Part shown: positions 1-10,694 of the stretch, piece after piece | Layout of the letters: each line of letters begins with the position of its first letter | Numbering within the stretch: position 1 is the first letter of the stretch | From: Hawksworthiomyces lignivorus | Lineage: Eukaryota; Ascomycota; Sordariomycetes; Ophiostomatales; Ophiostomataceae | Length of the DNA stretch: 64,000 nt | Direction: 5' to 3' | NCBI GenBank assembly: GCA_002917075.1 | Contig: NTMA01000072.1 | Coordinates: 1-64,000, forward strand | Notes under the pieces: model-generated | Database searches by the model: none | Told to the model about the DNA's origin: nothing | The model's input: only the letters and a program-made list of their open reading frames with translations | Translations under genes and position numbers: made by a program

Positions 1-523
1 TTTCAAAAAAAAAAAAAAAAAAAAAAGAGAGAGAGAGAGAGAGAGTAATAAAGGATAACGAAAGGCAGACTGAAAATTGAGCAATAGCTCTAAATTTGTC
101 AAGTAGATATAGAAGCGGAAAAGACAATGAAGTGGAAGCTCACTCTATAAAGATGAATTCTAGTGAGAACTCCGTGTGCAGACACCAACACAGCAATGAA
201 CAGCGAGGATGTCAATTTCCCTGAAAATCTCAAGTAAATGCCAATAGCAAAGTAACAAAAACGACAGACGACGGATGCAGGAACCACGACTCGACCAGAG
301 AGCAACAGTGTGTAAATGCAGGGTTGCCAGATTCCAAAATAAAACTCCCAGATAGACTTTAGATCATACAGAAAAAAAGGAAAGAAACAAATAGAGAGCA
401 GCCAGAAGCAAAGGAAGAAAAAATAAAAAAACTCCCATAAAAATTATATATTACGTCAAGTCTCGTCCCTGCTTGGAGCGTGGCACACGGGCTCGCTCCA
501 TTCCCTAGCGTCTTTTCCAGCCC
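1..523. other. Gene-free left edge (3' flank of the transporter)
   Basis: AT-rich flank downstream of the transporter stop codon. It opens with a homopolymer/dinucleotide tract and otherwise carries only short open frames without coding character. It probably includes the transporter's 3' UTR; no RNA gene or element was recognised. Confidence 0.6.
3..44. repeat. Poly-A plus (GA)n simple repeat
   Basis: An uninterrupted A run of about two dozen bases passes directly into a GA dinucleotide repeat. Simple low-complexity sequence; length may be affected by sequencing error. Confidence 0.9.
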
Positions 524-2737
524 TCAGTACTCGAGGCCGGCGCCAAAGCTCGCGTTCCTAGCCTGCGCCGCGCGGTCCTGGCTGGCGCGCGAAAGCTGCT
601 CGCTGCTGCGGCGGCGGCTGAGCCGGCCGCCGCCGGGCGAGGCGTCCGCGCCACTCTCGCTGCCGCTGCCGTTGCCGCTGTTGGGATCGTCCTCGCCGTC
701 GCCGAGGTCGTCGCCGCGGCCGAGGGCCTCGTAGTAGGGCCCCTCCTCGGCGGCGGCTAGGAGGTCGCCGCCGCCGGAGAGGGCGTCGACGGGCTCATCC
801 TCGATCTTGTGGACAAAGTAGGCGGCGAACAGGACGGTGACGCCGCCGAGGGCCATGACGACGGCGATGCTGTGGTCGCCGGGGGTGCCGCGGGGCTTCT
901 GCAGAAACTTGAAGATGATGCTGGAGCCGACGGTGGCCAGGATCTGCGGCGTTGCGATGGCCATGTTATGGATGCCCAGGATGACGCCGGCCTGGTCGAC
1001 CTCTTCCTCTTCGTCGTCCTCGTCGTCATCGTCGCCATTGTCGTTGCCGTTTCCGGCGCCGTTGGCGCCGTTGGCACCATTAGCAGCGGCGGCGGCGGCC
1101 AGGCGGCGGGCCTGCTTCCGTGCCCGGAGCAGCGCGTCGCGGCGGCTGATCTCGGCGCTGATGATGGCCCACGGGGCCCACAGGGTCAGCGCCCAGGTGA
1201 TGCCGACGAGGCTGATGAGGACGGTGGCGGCGGTGACGGTGGACACGAGGACGGTGCAGAACATGCTGCCGCAGAACAGCAGCAGCGACAGCATCCAGGC
1301 GCGGCGCAGCGTCAGCCCTGGGATGACGAGGTAGTCGAGCCAGGCCTTCTTAGGCGGCTCCTTCTGGCCCGCGTCCTCCTGGGCAGCAGCGGCAGCAGCA
1401 GCGGCACCACCGCTGCCGTCGAGCGCAAGCGCGGCCTGCTGCTGCACGTCGATGGGCTGGCTGTCGTAGGTGGGGGCGATGAAGAAGGGCAGGAAGACGT
1501 TGGTGCACAGGCTGGTGATGGAGTAGATGAGCAGGGCAAAGGTGCCGATGCGAGTGGCCTCCTCGTAGAGGCGGTCGAGCTCGTCGGGGGTCATGTGCGG
1601 GTTCTCCTGCAGGAACGGCTCGACGTAGATCTCGCCAATGTACGACGAGGTGTAGAAGAGCATGGGGAAGAAGCCGACCCAGGCGCAGAACTGGACCTCG
1701 CAGACGCGCTTGATCTGGGGCGGCAGGCGGCGGATGGACACAAAGATGCTGCGGAAAAAGGGCAGCACGCCGGCCTTGCGGTCGGCGGGCGGCGGGCCCT
1801 CGAGCCGCGGGTCGCGCTCGCGGATCAGCACGCAGCTCAGCACCACGGTGGCGCCCAGGCTGACAGTGGCGATGGCGCACAGGTCCTTGAACTGGGTGTC
1901 GCCCAGCCACCACAGGAAGCTCGGCAGGTTGAGGTAGCCGGCCACGTAGCCGATGATGTTGCCGATGCCCGTCAGGCGGCTGGCCATGGAGTTGGCGGCC
2001 TCCTGCTGGTGGGCCGGCGCGCAGTCGACGATGAAGGCGCGGATGGCCGCCTGCACCGTGTTGATGGCAAAGTCCAGGATGTACACCCACAGCACGGCCA
2101 CCACGATGATGGTCGTCTTGACGCCCTGGGACGCCGGGTCGATGCCGAAGAGTGCGTGCAGCGGCCCGCTCACCATCTCCTTGGTCCACGCCAGGCACAT
2201 CAGCGACACCATGGTGGCGGCGGCGCCGCCTAGCATGAACGGCTTGCGCTTGCCCCACGACACGCGGCAGTTGTCGCTCAGCATGCCCACGTACGGCTGC
2301 ACGAGCGTGCCCGACAGCGGGCCGGCGATCCAGACGAGCGCCATCAGCGACTTGCTCAGGCCCAGCGACAGCAGGTACGGCGAGCCGTTGGACAGCTCGA
2401 CCGACCACGCGATCTGGAGACCGCCGATGCCGAGTGTGAGCAGCACCATGTACCAGACGGACTTTGTGCGCTGGAATTCATCTTCGGAATGGTGATGGTG
2501 GTGGTGGTGGTGTCCGGGATGGGACGGATGGGAGGCTACATTTTCAATGTCGACGTCGGCAGCAGTCACTGCCAAATCTGGAGATAAGAGGGGCGACTGC
2601 TCGTTGCTGGTGCGCGGCTCGACTCTCTCACAGTCCGCGTTGCCATCGGAGGCTCCGACCTGCTCTGATTGCCGGGCTAACGACGACGGCATGAGTCGAG
2701 GAGATCGTGATGACCCGGGGGGGGGGGAGTTGGGCAA
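524..2737 (-). CDS. GPH-family sucrose/maltose-type H+ symporter (MFS)
   Basis: Intronless gene for a 737-residue plasma-membrane or vacuolar sugar transporter of the fungal Sut1/SCRT type, expected to import sucrose or other alpha-glucosides with protons. About twelve hydrophobic helices start near residue 95. After helix 2-3 comes the signature loop SWGKRKPF (near residue 155), the GPH counterpart of RxGRRxP. The protein is longer than S. pombe Sut1 because of an extended N-tail with eight consecutive histidines (residues ~75-83), an Ala-rich loop insert (~440), an Asn/Gly and Asp/Glu-rich insert (~600) and a Gly/Ser-rich C-tail. The chosen ATG lies just inside a G homopolymer (2719 onward); the next in-frame Met (2692, residue 16) is an equally good start. 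Long opposite-strand frames here are GC3 shadows. Substrate is inferred from family only. Confidence 0.88.
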   Translation of the reverse strand: MPNSPPPGSSRSPRLMPSSLARQSEQVGASDGNADCERVEPRTSNEQSPLLSPDLAVTAADVDIENVASHPSHPGHHHHHHHHSEDEFQRTKSVWYMVLLTLGIGGLQIAWSVELSNGSPYLLSLGLSKSLMALVWIAGPLSGTLVQPYVGMLSDNCRVSWGKRKPFMLGGAAATMVSLMCLAWTKEMVSGPLHALFGIDPASQGVKTTIIVVAVLWVYILDFAINTVQAAIRAFIVDCAPAHQQEAANSMASRLTGIGNIIGYVAGYLNLPSFLWWLGDTQFKDLCAIATVSLGATVVLSCVLIRERDPRLEGPPPADRKAGVLPFFRSIFVSIRRLPPQIKRVCEVQFCAWVGFFPMLFYTSSYIGEIYVEPFLQENPHMTPDELDRLYEEATRIGTFALLIYSITSLCTNVFLPFFIAPTYDSQPIDVQQQAALALDGSGGAAAAAAAAQEDAGQKEPPKKAWLDYLVIPGLTLRRAWMLSLLLFCGSMFCTVLVSTVTAATVLISLVGITWALTLWAPWAIISAEISRRDALLRARKQARRLAAAAAANGANGANGAGNGNDNGDDDDEDDEEEEVDQAGVILGIHNMAIATPQILATVGSSIIFKFLQKPRGTPGDHSIAVVMALGGVTVLFAAYFVHKIEDEPVDALSGGGDLLAAAEEGPYYEALGRGDDLGDGEDDPNSGNGSGSESGADASPGGGRLSRRRSSEQLSRASQDRAAQARNASFGAGLEY

Positions 2738-3757
2738 TGAACAAAGAGAGCAGAGTAAACGTCACGAGACCTGTTGAGAAAGCGGTTCAATTTAGGGATG
2801 AGGCGAGGGGACAAAAAGGGAGTGAAGGCTCGAGATGGCCGCAAAGTGGTAGATCTCTGCTTCGAATCAAGATTGTCGAAAAGTGAAAGAGAGACAAAAA
2901 AATCGGAAAGCTTTGTCTCGGCTGCCGTCAGGCTGTCTGCCGTCACGCGCGAGCTCACAGCTTTGCTGTCTTTGATTCAACCACGGGACCACTTTTGATG
3001 ATTGGAGGATTGGAGGGGAGAGTGTGGATGAGGAAAGCCGATGCTCTGGAGAATGTCCACAAGGATGTCCACTTGCAGCCTACTTTAGTGCTGCTTAGGC
3101 GGAAACGGCCTGGAGGGCCTGGACCCACAAGGCAAGGGAAGAGCTAAAACCAATATAGCATTGCTCTATAAGGCCGTATGCACACTGTATTACATAGCTC
3201 ATCAAATGGCTTCATTCATTCATCAGCGAAACATGTGAGCACTGTGTATTCTCCACTTGATCTTCATGAGCCCCGGAACGAAGCTGCTGATTCCAGCGCG
3301 CTAGCCGGTGCTTGGGGTTCTCTCTGATGTTGGCTAAGTTCTACTATATCTGCTTGCTGGGGTGTGGATTGCGTGCTTTTGGCGATGCTCTGGGGCTCGG
3401 ACAGATGGGAGAGAGAGAGAGAGAGAGAGCACTGCAGAGCATGGCAATACAGGGAGCAACACACACACAGCTGCTTCGGAGCTATTTTATCATGCACGAT
3501 GTTTCAATACTTCAAGGCGTCTAGATTAATGGCAGTGAGATATTGCTGCGATCCCTCTGGGACCTAAGATACTACGGTTCTATTTGGAGTTGTACAAACG
3601 CAGACAGCCACTCCGGCTTTTCCAAGCTAACAGTGAAGAAGCAAAATGTAGAGAGCAAAGGAAGAGCAGCGACAGGGAGGGTACATGTAGTAGTAAAGCA
3701 AAGGCAACAAGAATTAGAAAATGCAGAATCAAACGCCGGAGACGGTATTAAATCCCT
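2738..3757. other. Spacer between transporter and snx41
   Basis: About 1 kb lying upstream of the transporter and downstream of snx41. It should hold the transporter promoter and the snx41 terminator. A (GA)n tract is present at 3409-3429; no clear TATA box, RNA gene or further coding frame was seen. Confidence 0.6.
3409..3429. repeat. (GA)n microsatellite
   Basis: Ten to eleven GA units in the spacer 3' of snx41. Low-complexity repeat with no visible function. Confidence 0.85.
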
Positions 3758-5908
3758 TTATGACTCGTCAATCTTGTCCACTTCGGTGCGAGCTTCCTCC
3801 CACGTTTCTTTGTTCTTCTTCGCCCACTCGATCTGGCTCTTAGCGTACGCGAGCTATGTGTGCATCCAAGTTAGACTCCATGTATCAAAAAGGACGGGGA
3901 GGGGGGAGGGAAGGAGAAGGGAGCTTCTCACCATATACCGCTTCAGGTCATCCTCCTTTTCCCGCTGGAACCGCTTCAGGTCGCGCAGAACACTGGCGCT
4001 GGCATCCTTGACATCTTGTGCCGAAGCCACCTGCGCCTGCTCCAGATGCGCGATGGATTCGCGTGTCTTGGTGATAGTGTCTCTTCGCGTTCTCTCCGGG
4101 TCTACGTCCACGACGCCCTGCACAGCGTGCCGGATGGGGCCGAAAATCTTGTTCGTAATCGAGTTTCCGCTCGCTGCCTTTTTGTGGCCAGGGGACACCG
4201 GGGTGCGCTCGGGCGGCCCATTCTTAGCAGAGGGCACGGAAGAGTAGTCGCCATGGGTCGGCGGAAAATCCGAGTCAATCGATGCCGTGTCTTCTTGGCT
4301 GCCGTCCCGGCGGTGGTAGCCAGACGGGTCTCTTGCGCTGACCGACCGCCGCGGCGGCTGGATTTGCTGGCTGCCGCTGAGGTACTGGTCGATCCGCCGC
4401 GCCTCGGCCTCGCTCCGCTCCAGCTGGTCCAATAGTGCCCGCTTCTTGTTGAGCTCTTCGTTGGTCATCTCCTGCTGGACCCGCTTGAGGATCCGGTAGC
4501 GCAGGACGCTGCGCACAACACCTGCAAACTGAGCATTCTCCCGCATCGGCTCGGCAAAGCTAGCACCGAGAGAGCTGGAGAGCTCCTCGGTGGCAATGTA
4601 CGAGGAGTCGACAGCCTGGCCAATCCGCTCGATGGCCGGCCCAAGGGTCGGGGCCTGCTCGGAGAGGGCAAACGCATTGTATCGCGCGCCCAGCTCGCAC
4701 TGGTCGTTTGCCAGGGAGGACAGATGGCTGAGCGTCCGTCGGTTCACCTTCTCCATGGGGCCCATGAGCAGCTGCTCTAGATCCTTGATCGAGGCCTCGA
4801 AGGACGTAAAGTATGGGTCGAGATCTTGCTCGCTCAGCTGGTTGGATTCCGGCGGAAAGCGAGCCACGGAGCCGTCGATGACCGGTACGCTTGCAGCCCC
4901 GGACGTAACCTTGAGCTTGGCCGAGCTGGCTGGAACTGGCAGGTAATTGTGCGCCGGTGTTGGGTTTGCAGTGTTCAGCGGGGGCGCTTTTAGAATGATT
5001 TTGGGAATCGAGGCGATCGGGTGGGAGTGCAAAACTTCGTTCTGAACAAAAGGAAGTTAGCCAACGACTTGGTTGCCAAGGTTGCCAAGAAGGGAAAGGC
5101 AGCTCTGGCCTGACAGGTACATACCCAGCTTGCGTTGGGATCGAGGAACCGCCACCACACACCATCGGTGCGGATCTGCTCCATGCGCCGGCAGCGGTTG
5201 AGGAACACGGCGAGCATCCGCTTCCGCAAGTCAATGATCTGCTGGTCCTGCTTTGCGTTGGTCGGGTTTGCCGCATAGTCGGCCATGGTGTGCTTCTCGG
5301 GTATTGGGGGGATGATGAGCGTGGGGTGCAGCCGAGTTAAGGCATCGCGCAGAGAAGCAAACTCAGAGTAGCGCCTTCGAACCTCAAGATCCTGCACGGG
5401 GAAGAAAGGGAGACGCGTCAGCCTTGCTGCTTCCAGCACAATGGATATAAAATGGCCTCCATGCAACTCACGCCTGTCCGGATGGTATACACGATATAGC
5501 GTCCGTTGTTCTCTAAGCTCTTCCCCGCGTCGGTAATGAAAATGGGGGTTTCAGGATTCTCATAGAGCAGCTGCTCGATACGGCTGTCATATCCACCGGG
5601 CTTCCTCCTTGGCTGAAGCTCGCTGTGAGATACTGTTGTAGCTTCCTCCTCGTCGCTGTCAGCATCACTCGCAGGCTTCACATAGCCGGGGATGTCTTGC
5701 GGTTCTTCATCGGTCAAGGAGGGATCTGTGTAGCCGGGATCTAGAGACCCAGCTTGGTTAGGAGGTCTGGTGCAACAACAAATGCCAACAAGAAAGAACA
5801 GACACAGCACTTACGAGAATCAGGGGAGGACGGGGTTGCTGATGAGCCAAAGGAGTCTCGGCGATCAAAGCTGCTCCCGTAGGGGTTGTTGTCTTCGTCG
5901 TTCCACAT
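3758..5908 (-). CDS. snx41: Sorting nexin Snx41/Atg20 (PX-BAR)
   Basis: Five exons: 5908-5815, 5740-5472, 5391-5125, 5041-3932 and 3853-3758, giving 611 residues. Introns are 74, 80, 83 and 78 nt with donors GTAAGT, GTGAGT, GTATGT and GTGAGA. The product is a PI3P-binding endosomal sorting nexin that with Snx4 retrieves cargo to the Golgi and serves selective autophagy. The N-terminus MWNDEDNNPYG is the family start, which is why the upstream in-frame Met (5926) was not used. A PX domain follows (residues ~85-210) with phosphoinositide motif RRYSEF and the PPIPEK loop; the rest is a BAR-type helical region ending in the small last exon (AKSQIEWAKKNKETWEEA). The first acceptor is chosen at 5741 because the nearer CAG at 5767 would run into a stop codon. 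Exon joins all keep frame. Confidence 0.9.
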
Positions 5909-6556
5909 GATGAGGGAGCTCGCCACGCAGAGAAATTACAAGGTAGCTCCGAGTCCGGAGGGAACCGAGGACAAGAGATGAGGATGAAGTAAGAGTAAAG
6001 TAAACGGATGCAAAGAGAGAAAGGCAGACGAGCCCCTACAAAGGAGCTAGTTGGGAGGAGGTCGAGCGCGAGAGAAGGCTCCTCGGATGGTCCAACTTGC
6101 AGGAACCCGAACAGGAACAGTGGTGGGGGAGGGGTTGGCAATGGAAAGCTCGGGTTCGATCTCTGCAGCTTGGATTTGAACGAAACAGCAGCCGGATACG
6201 ACGTCTGCGATGGTGCGATGCGTGGAAAGCTCTCCGCCGGGGTGAGAAAGATGAGCGAGGAAGACGAAAGACAAGAAGACGGAAGGGTTGCGACGACAAG
6301 CGATGACAAAGATAGGTGACCCTAGTGAGATGGGGGAGGGAGTTTGGGAAGCAGGACCTAGTGGAGTCGGGTCCCCAGCCTCTCATCGTCTCGCGCCTTC
6401 CCACACTTTGCTGCTTATGACGACGACCATTGGAGCACAGACCCACTTTTTTGGTTTCTATGAGTGCAAGCACGAGTGTCGCCGCTTCTAAGACCCGCAA
6501 GTCTCTTAAAGTAGGTAGGCATCCATCAATAAATCTCCCAGCGCATCTATCTACTG

Positions 6557-6577
6557 TATCTATCTATCTATCTATCT
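6557..6577. repeat. (TATC)n microsatellite
   Basis: About five copies of a TATC tetranucleotide in the AT-rich part of the spacer. Confidence 0.85.
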
Positions 6578-7024
6578 TTATAAAGCAAAAAGCATAGCTT
6601 ATGTTTCTATTAAGTCGTTTCACTCCAAAAAAGCGTGAATTAGGTAGGAAGAGTTATTTTATATTCATCTATAACTTTACTTTCTCCCCATACGCCGTTT
6701 GCACGTCGTCGTCGGCCTCCGAAATGTCATTTTTTGCTCGCAGGCCTGCTTTTTCTTAGGGGCATTATAAGCCCTGTACCGTAGCAAATACCTAATTGTC
6801 ACAGTGTTGTAAAATCAGGCTTCTACAAAACGCTAGAACATTACTAAGACTCTTCTTTTAATCCTTTTTATTCCTTAAATCTTGCGGCTATAACACGATA
6901 GAATGATTAAATGGACGTTGATGGGCATGTGCAACCAATTTCTAGACGGAATCTGTGTCTAATGGTCATATATATGACTGCAAAGAGAGAATCGAATTTT
7001 CGCCATCAACACTCGCCACGTACC

Positions 7025-7032
7025 TATATATA
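7025..7032 (+). promoter_or_regulatory. TATA-like box of the SDHAF4-like locus
   Basis: TATATATA lies 43 nt before the ATG at 7075. The spacing suits a short-leader fungal promoter, so the broken gene may still be transcribed. Motif alone; function not shown. Confidence 0.45.
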
Positions 7033-7074
7033 GGCGCGCGCCCAGCTACACACACACACACAACAACACAGGCA

Positions 7075-7687
7075 ATGGCTTTTACGGGACAAACAGCCGC
7101 CCGCGTGGCCGCCGCCAGTCGGCGCTTGGCTCTCTTCCGCCCGATGACAGCCCCCCTCTCTCCCCGGCGATATCTTCATCTGCACTTGCAGTCCCATCTC
7201 TCGTCACAATAAACCCACTCCCGCCAGGTGTCTTCGGCGTTTAACAGCGGACCGGCACCGCCCCGGCTGCCGCCAGGCCAGCAGGTCGAGTTCGAGCGCC
7301 TGGTGCGGCAGGCGGCCGAGTCGGCGGCGGCGGCGTCTCTGGCAGGACGTCGTAGCGGCAGCCATTGCGGTAGCGGAAGCAACACAGGCAGGGGACAGCG
7401 CTGTGTCTGCGTCCGCACCTGCGCCGTCCACTCCTGCCGCAGCACCCGCTTCCACCGACGCGCTGTCGGCGGCGCAGGCGGCGAGCATGCGCGCAGATGC
7501 CCCGGCGGCGGCGGCGGCGGCGGGCCTCAACGGGAACCCGATCGAGGGCGTGTGGCGGGGTGCGGCGCCAGAGATCGAGGGCGATCGCCACCCAGAGACC
7601 GGAGAGACCGGCGGACCGAAAAACGAGCCGCTGTGGTAGGGCAGCGACGGAGATTGGAGCTACGACGGGCGGGTGACGGACTTTTAA
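7075..7687 (+). pseudogene. sdhaf4: Broken SDHAF4 (SDH assembly factor 4, DUF1674) gene
   Basis: SDHAF4 (yeast Sdh8) is a small mitochondrial chaperone that helps FAD-loaded Sdh1 join Sdh2 in complex II. The ATG at 7075 opens an Arg/Ala-rich, presequence-like stretch. An in-frame TAA follows at 7210-7212, then the frame continues with PPRLPPGQQVEFERLVRQA, typical of fungal members. Near 7322-7336, in a GGC repeat, the coding frame shifts by one. The shifted frame carries the family hallmark GDRHPETGETGGPKNEPL (to ~7633), then a TAG at 7637-7639, then GDWSYDGRVTDF and a TAA at 7685-7687. The family's C-terminal motif is therefore complete but split by a stop. No GTRNGT donor exists that would splice out the first stop. 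Both stops are explained by a C-to-T change in CpA context (one on each strand), as RIP would make. Sequencing error or readthrough cannot be excluded. Confidence 0.75.
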
Positions 7688-8686
7688 ACGAGGAGGCGCC
7701 CTTTAGCCCTCGAGAATTCCTCCAAACCCAGGGACTGCCAACACTTCTCAAATGGTTGTTTAAACTCTTTTTCTGCTACAACTCATTATATACAAATAAC
7801 TGAGCTTAGAAGCCAGGACCTCCCACAGTATGATAAATATTCAACCAGACAGAGCCCCGTAGAATATTTGTAATATGTCTGGTTCAAAAAGGTCTACTTG
7901 ACAGTTCTGGATTCCCTTGTATTTCTATCATGCAACTATTAATAGCTGGGATATCTATTGTCGTAATGCCCATTTGTTATGAAAGCAACTTCTATACATG
8001 CGATTCTTCTCGCACAATGCTCTGACTGACAATTCTCCGCGGCCATCTTCTTGTTCCTGGTAACCCCTTCGAGATCAACACGATTCTGAGGCGAATAAGA
8101 AATATATAAACTGGTCGAGTGGACAAGTTGGCGTGGTATTTGCCAAAGGAACAAGCAAATAAAAAGGTGGAGGAAAAAAATAGTTCTTTCATATCGAAAG
8201 CGTCATGCCGTTTGTATGCACAAGTATATACCCTTCTTGCTGCTCTGATTAAAAAACCCAGTGGGGAAAAAAGTGACTGTCTCCATGGATGCACCCCCGC
8301 TGGTCCTCTCCTCCTATCCTCCTCTCTCTCTATTTGAATGTCGTCGAGGCGTGGATCACCTAGGAAATGAGGGAAGCCAAATTCGTAACACCGTATGGAT
8401 TTGGAGGACTCGTTGGAATCAAATCTGCCAACCTTGCCCTTTTTTGAAAAATGTATGTGCAGCAGAAAAACTTTTTTAAAACTATATGAGTAAGTAAAAC
8501 TCACAAGAAAACACACCACAACTTATAATAATAAAGAGAAAACTCACTGATTTTAGCCATTGTTACGCGACAGACTGGCCTGAAGAGGCTCTCATGAGCC
8601 CCTGCCCGTGGCAAAGGGAGGTAATTTATGGTGCCTGTGGGTGGTGTTTGCCGGTGTCGATTCTTTAGATACCTTTTTTTTTCTCG

Positions 8687-8718
<32 letters not shown>
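8687..8718. repeat. 32-base poly-A tract
   Basis: Pure A run preceded by a T-run and TCTCG. It has no flanking reading frame that would suggest a retrotransposed copy. Confidence 0.9.
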
Positions 8719-8719
<1 letters not shown>

Positions 8720-8875
8720 GAAAAATGCTCGATATAAAAGATTGCGCTGTCAGCCAAATTGGCTGGTGCGCCCTCCCTCCTAGCTAACCATGTTTCCTCA
8801 TTGCTCTCGCTCAGATGGGTTTAGATGACGCTCACCGGGGGTTGGGACGCACCTTTGTGTTTCGTTCTTTTTTTT

Positions 8876-9055
8876 GCTTATGATGAACCATATCGGTTGC
8901 AGTCTTCGGACAGCATCACGGTACTGAAGCAAGAACCTAGGTTTAGAAAAAAATAGATATATGAAGATTTTCAGTGTTCTATCGGGTGACGACGCCTTTT
9001 GCTGATGATGATACAAGTCGACTGCAATTTCCGGAGAGCATAACGATGCTGAGGC
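8876..9055. repeat. Diverged direct repeat, two ~55-bp copies 125 bp apart
   Basis: 8876-8930 and 9001-9055 align without gaps at roughly 40 of 55 positions (my hand count), starting at GCTTATGATG versus GCTGATGATG and ending near CTGAAGC versus CTGAGGC. Many differences are transitions. Origin unknown; no wider element boundary was seen. Confidence 0.5.
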
Positions 9056-10694
9056 AAAACCAAGCAAGTAGAAGACCATCCAAGTGGTTTGTGTCTTTTC
9101 AATGGAAGTGTGGTGTGTGGAAGAGTGATTTCTTGAGAAACAGGATCAAGCTGGGGTTGAGTATGCCTAGCGAAAGGGGTATAGCTATGACAGCAAGTTG
9201 ACGATGATCTTTGATGAATAGGTTCGATGAAGTAGATAATGCAGAGGAAGGGGAAGCTTGTTGGCATCAAGGAAAAAACCTAAGATGAGGACGACAATGA
9301 AGCAAAATTGGAGAGCAGAGAAGACGAGGAGGATGAAGATGATAGAAGAGGATTGTTTTCGCAATTCTTCTTATATTTCTGTGCACCATCTCTACGAACA
9401 TGCCGTCGATGCACCTTCCTCTTGTCTTCTCGTTCTGGGCAAGCAAGTGCCAATGCTACGATGTTCTTACCAGCTACACTTTTAAAATTATCACAGGAAG
9501 CGGTGACGGGCGTCCTTTCCTAAGTCACACAGCTTGGCTTCTTGTCTTGTCGAGCTCCATACGGAAGGTTGATTATTTTCTTTTATCAAATGATGTTATT
9601 GCTGCTCTGGTCCTGCATTCTTCTTTTTTTTTTTTTTCAATTTGTCGTTCTTTCTACAACAGCTTCTAGCAGCAGCTCCTTTTTCCTCGACCTTTTGTTT
9701 TGTTCGTTGTTTCCCATATTGATATTTCCTTTTTGCTCTCTCTTAGCCCATCCTTCTTGTCCCATGTCCTTACCCCTTCTATCTTTCTCTACGCAACAAT
9801 ATATATGGGAGATTTGTCACTGATAACTTGTCCCTGTGTTCCAGTCCCTTCCTGTACTACACAGTTACAGAAGTCTTGAGGAAGGAGAAACTTCTGAAAT
9901 CAAAATATTGCTTCTTTTCCCTCCTAGAAATATCACTCAACCAAGACTCGATCTACAGTCTCTTGAATCAAGAAAATATAGCAACCAGTTTATTGTCAAA
10001 CATCCGCAAAGAAAATCAGGAAGTCGAGGACAGAGCTAACATGTAAACAGATGCTTCTTTCTCTTTGGTAATATCGTTGGCTTTTTCAAGATCCGAGCTT
10101 AGAAAGTGTTCACAGATAGAAGAACATGAGATACATAAGGAACAAAATGTGCATCACAAACAGAAATAAGGCTAATTAATTGACAGAGAGTAAGATTATG
10201 TCAAAAGGTTATACTGTAGCGGCAGTCAGTTGTGGTTATCTAGGGAAGACACGTTGTCTGAAGGAGAGAAGAAAAGGTTGCTTAGGGAAGTGCAACATTG
10301 TAAACTAAATTGCCTGGAAAACAAATCAAGAAGCAGTTGCTTTAGGATTTCTAAAAATACACTCGTTTAACAAGACAACCTAACGAAGGCAGCTGTAGTT
10401 GTTTCTTAGTCGGACTGTGAGCTCTGAAAACGTCACTTTTTTCCCGAAGAAAGTCGATCATATACAACAGACGCTGCCTTGGCCTCCTCTACTGTTGATT
10501 AAATAAAGCGGGATACAAAAAGTTCCTTTGTAATTGTACTGGCTTTTGCAAATTCTCTTCAAAATCAGCAATCTTGAGAGTAAAAAGAAAACAGTACAAA
10601 AAATCATCCTTCTTGAATTCCCTTTCCTCTTATATTCCACCAAGACAATGTTTTATCGGTCCCTTCTCCACCACACACGAACCCAGCGAGCCTC

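Larger units (their letters stand above)
5909..7074. other. Divergent spacer between snx41 and the SDHAF4 remnant
   Basis: Holds the snx41 5' region (GC-richer, 5909-6500) and the upstream region of the SDHAF4-like locus (AT-rich, 6500-7074). A CTAT tetranucleotide repeat lies at 6557-6577. Short frames in both strands lack codon bias; no further gene seen. Confidence 0.6.
7688..10694. other. 3-kb gene-free region
   Basis: AT-rich sequence with a 32-base A run at 8687-8718 and a diverged direct repeat (8876-8930 and 9001-9055). Frames are short and without codon bias. It lies 3' of both the SDHAF4 remnant and the single-pass membrane protein gene. No tRNA or element recognised. Confidence 0.6.

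Noticed and set aside
809..2233. 474-codon plus-strand frame opposite the sugar transporter
   Set aside because: It is the mirror of strong GC3 bias in the transporter; its sequence is low-complexity Gly/Ala/Asp/His with no domain. Similar shadows lie over CTR9, PrpF, ALDH, LMBR1 and patatin genes.
5767..5814. Shorter first intron of snx41 (48 nt, CCAG acceptor)
   Set aside because: It leads directly to an in-frame stop; the acceptor at 5741 (74-nt intron) keeps the frame and matches the other intron lengths.
6036..6500. 154-codon minus-strand frame upstream of snx41
   Set aside because: Arg/Ser/His-rich random composition, no domain, lies in the snx41 5' region.
7190..7227. Intron that would remove the 7210 stop in the SDHAF4-like gene
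   Set aside because: Only non-consensus GT dinucleotides (GTCCCA, GTCACA, GTCGGC) lie upstream and the interval would be too short.
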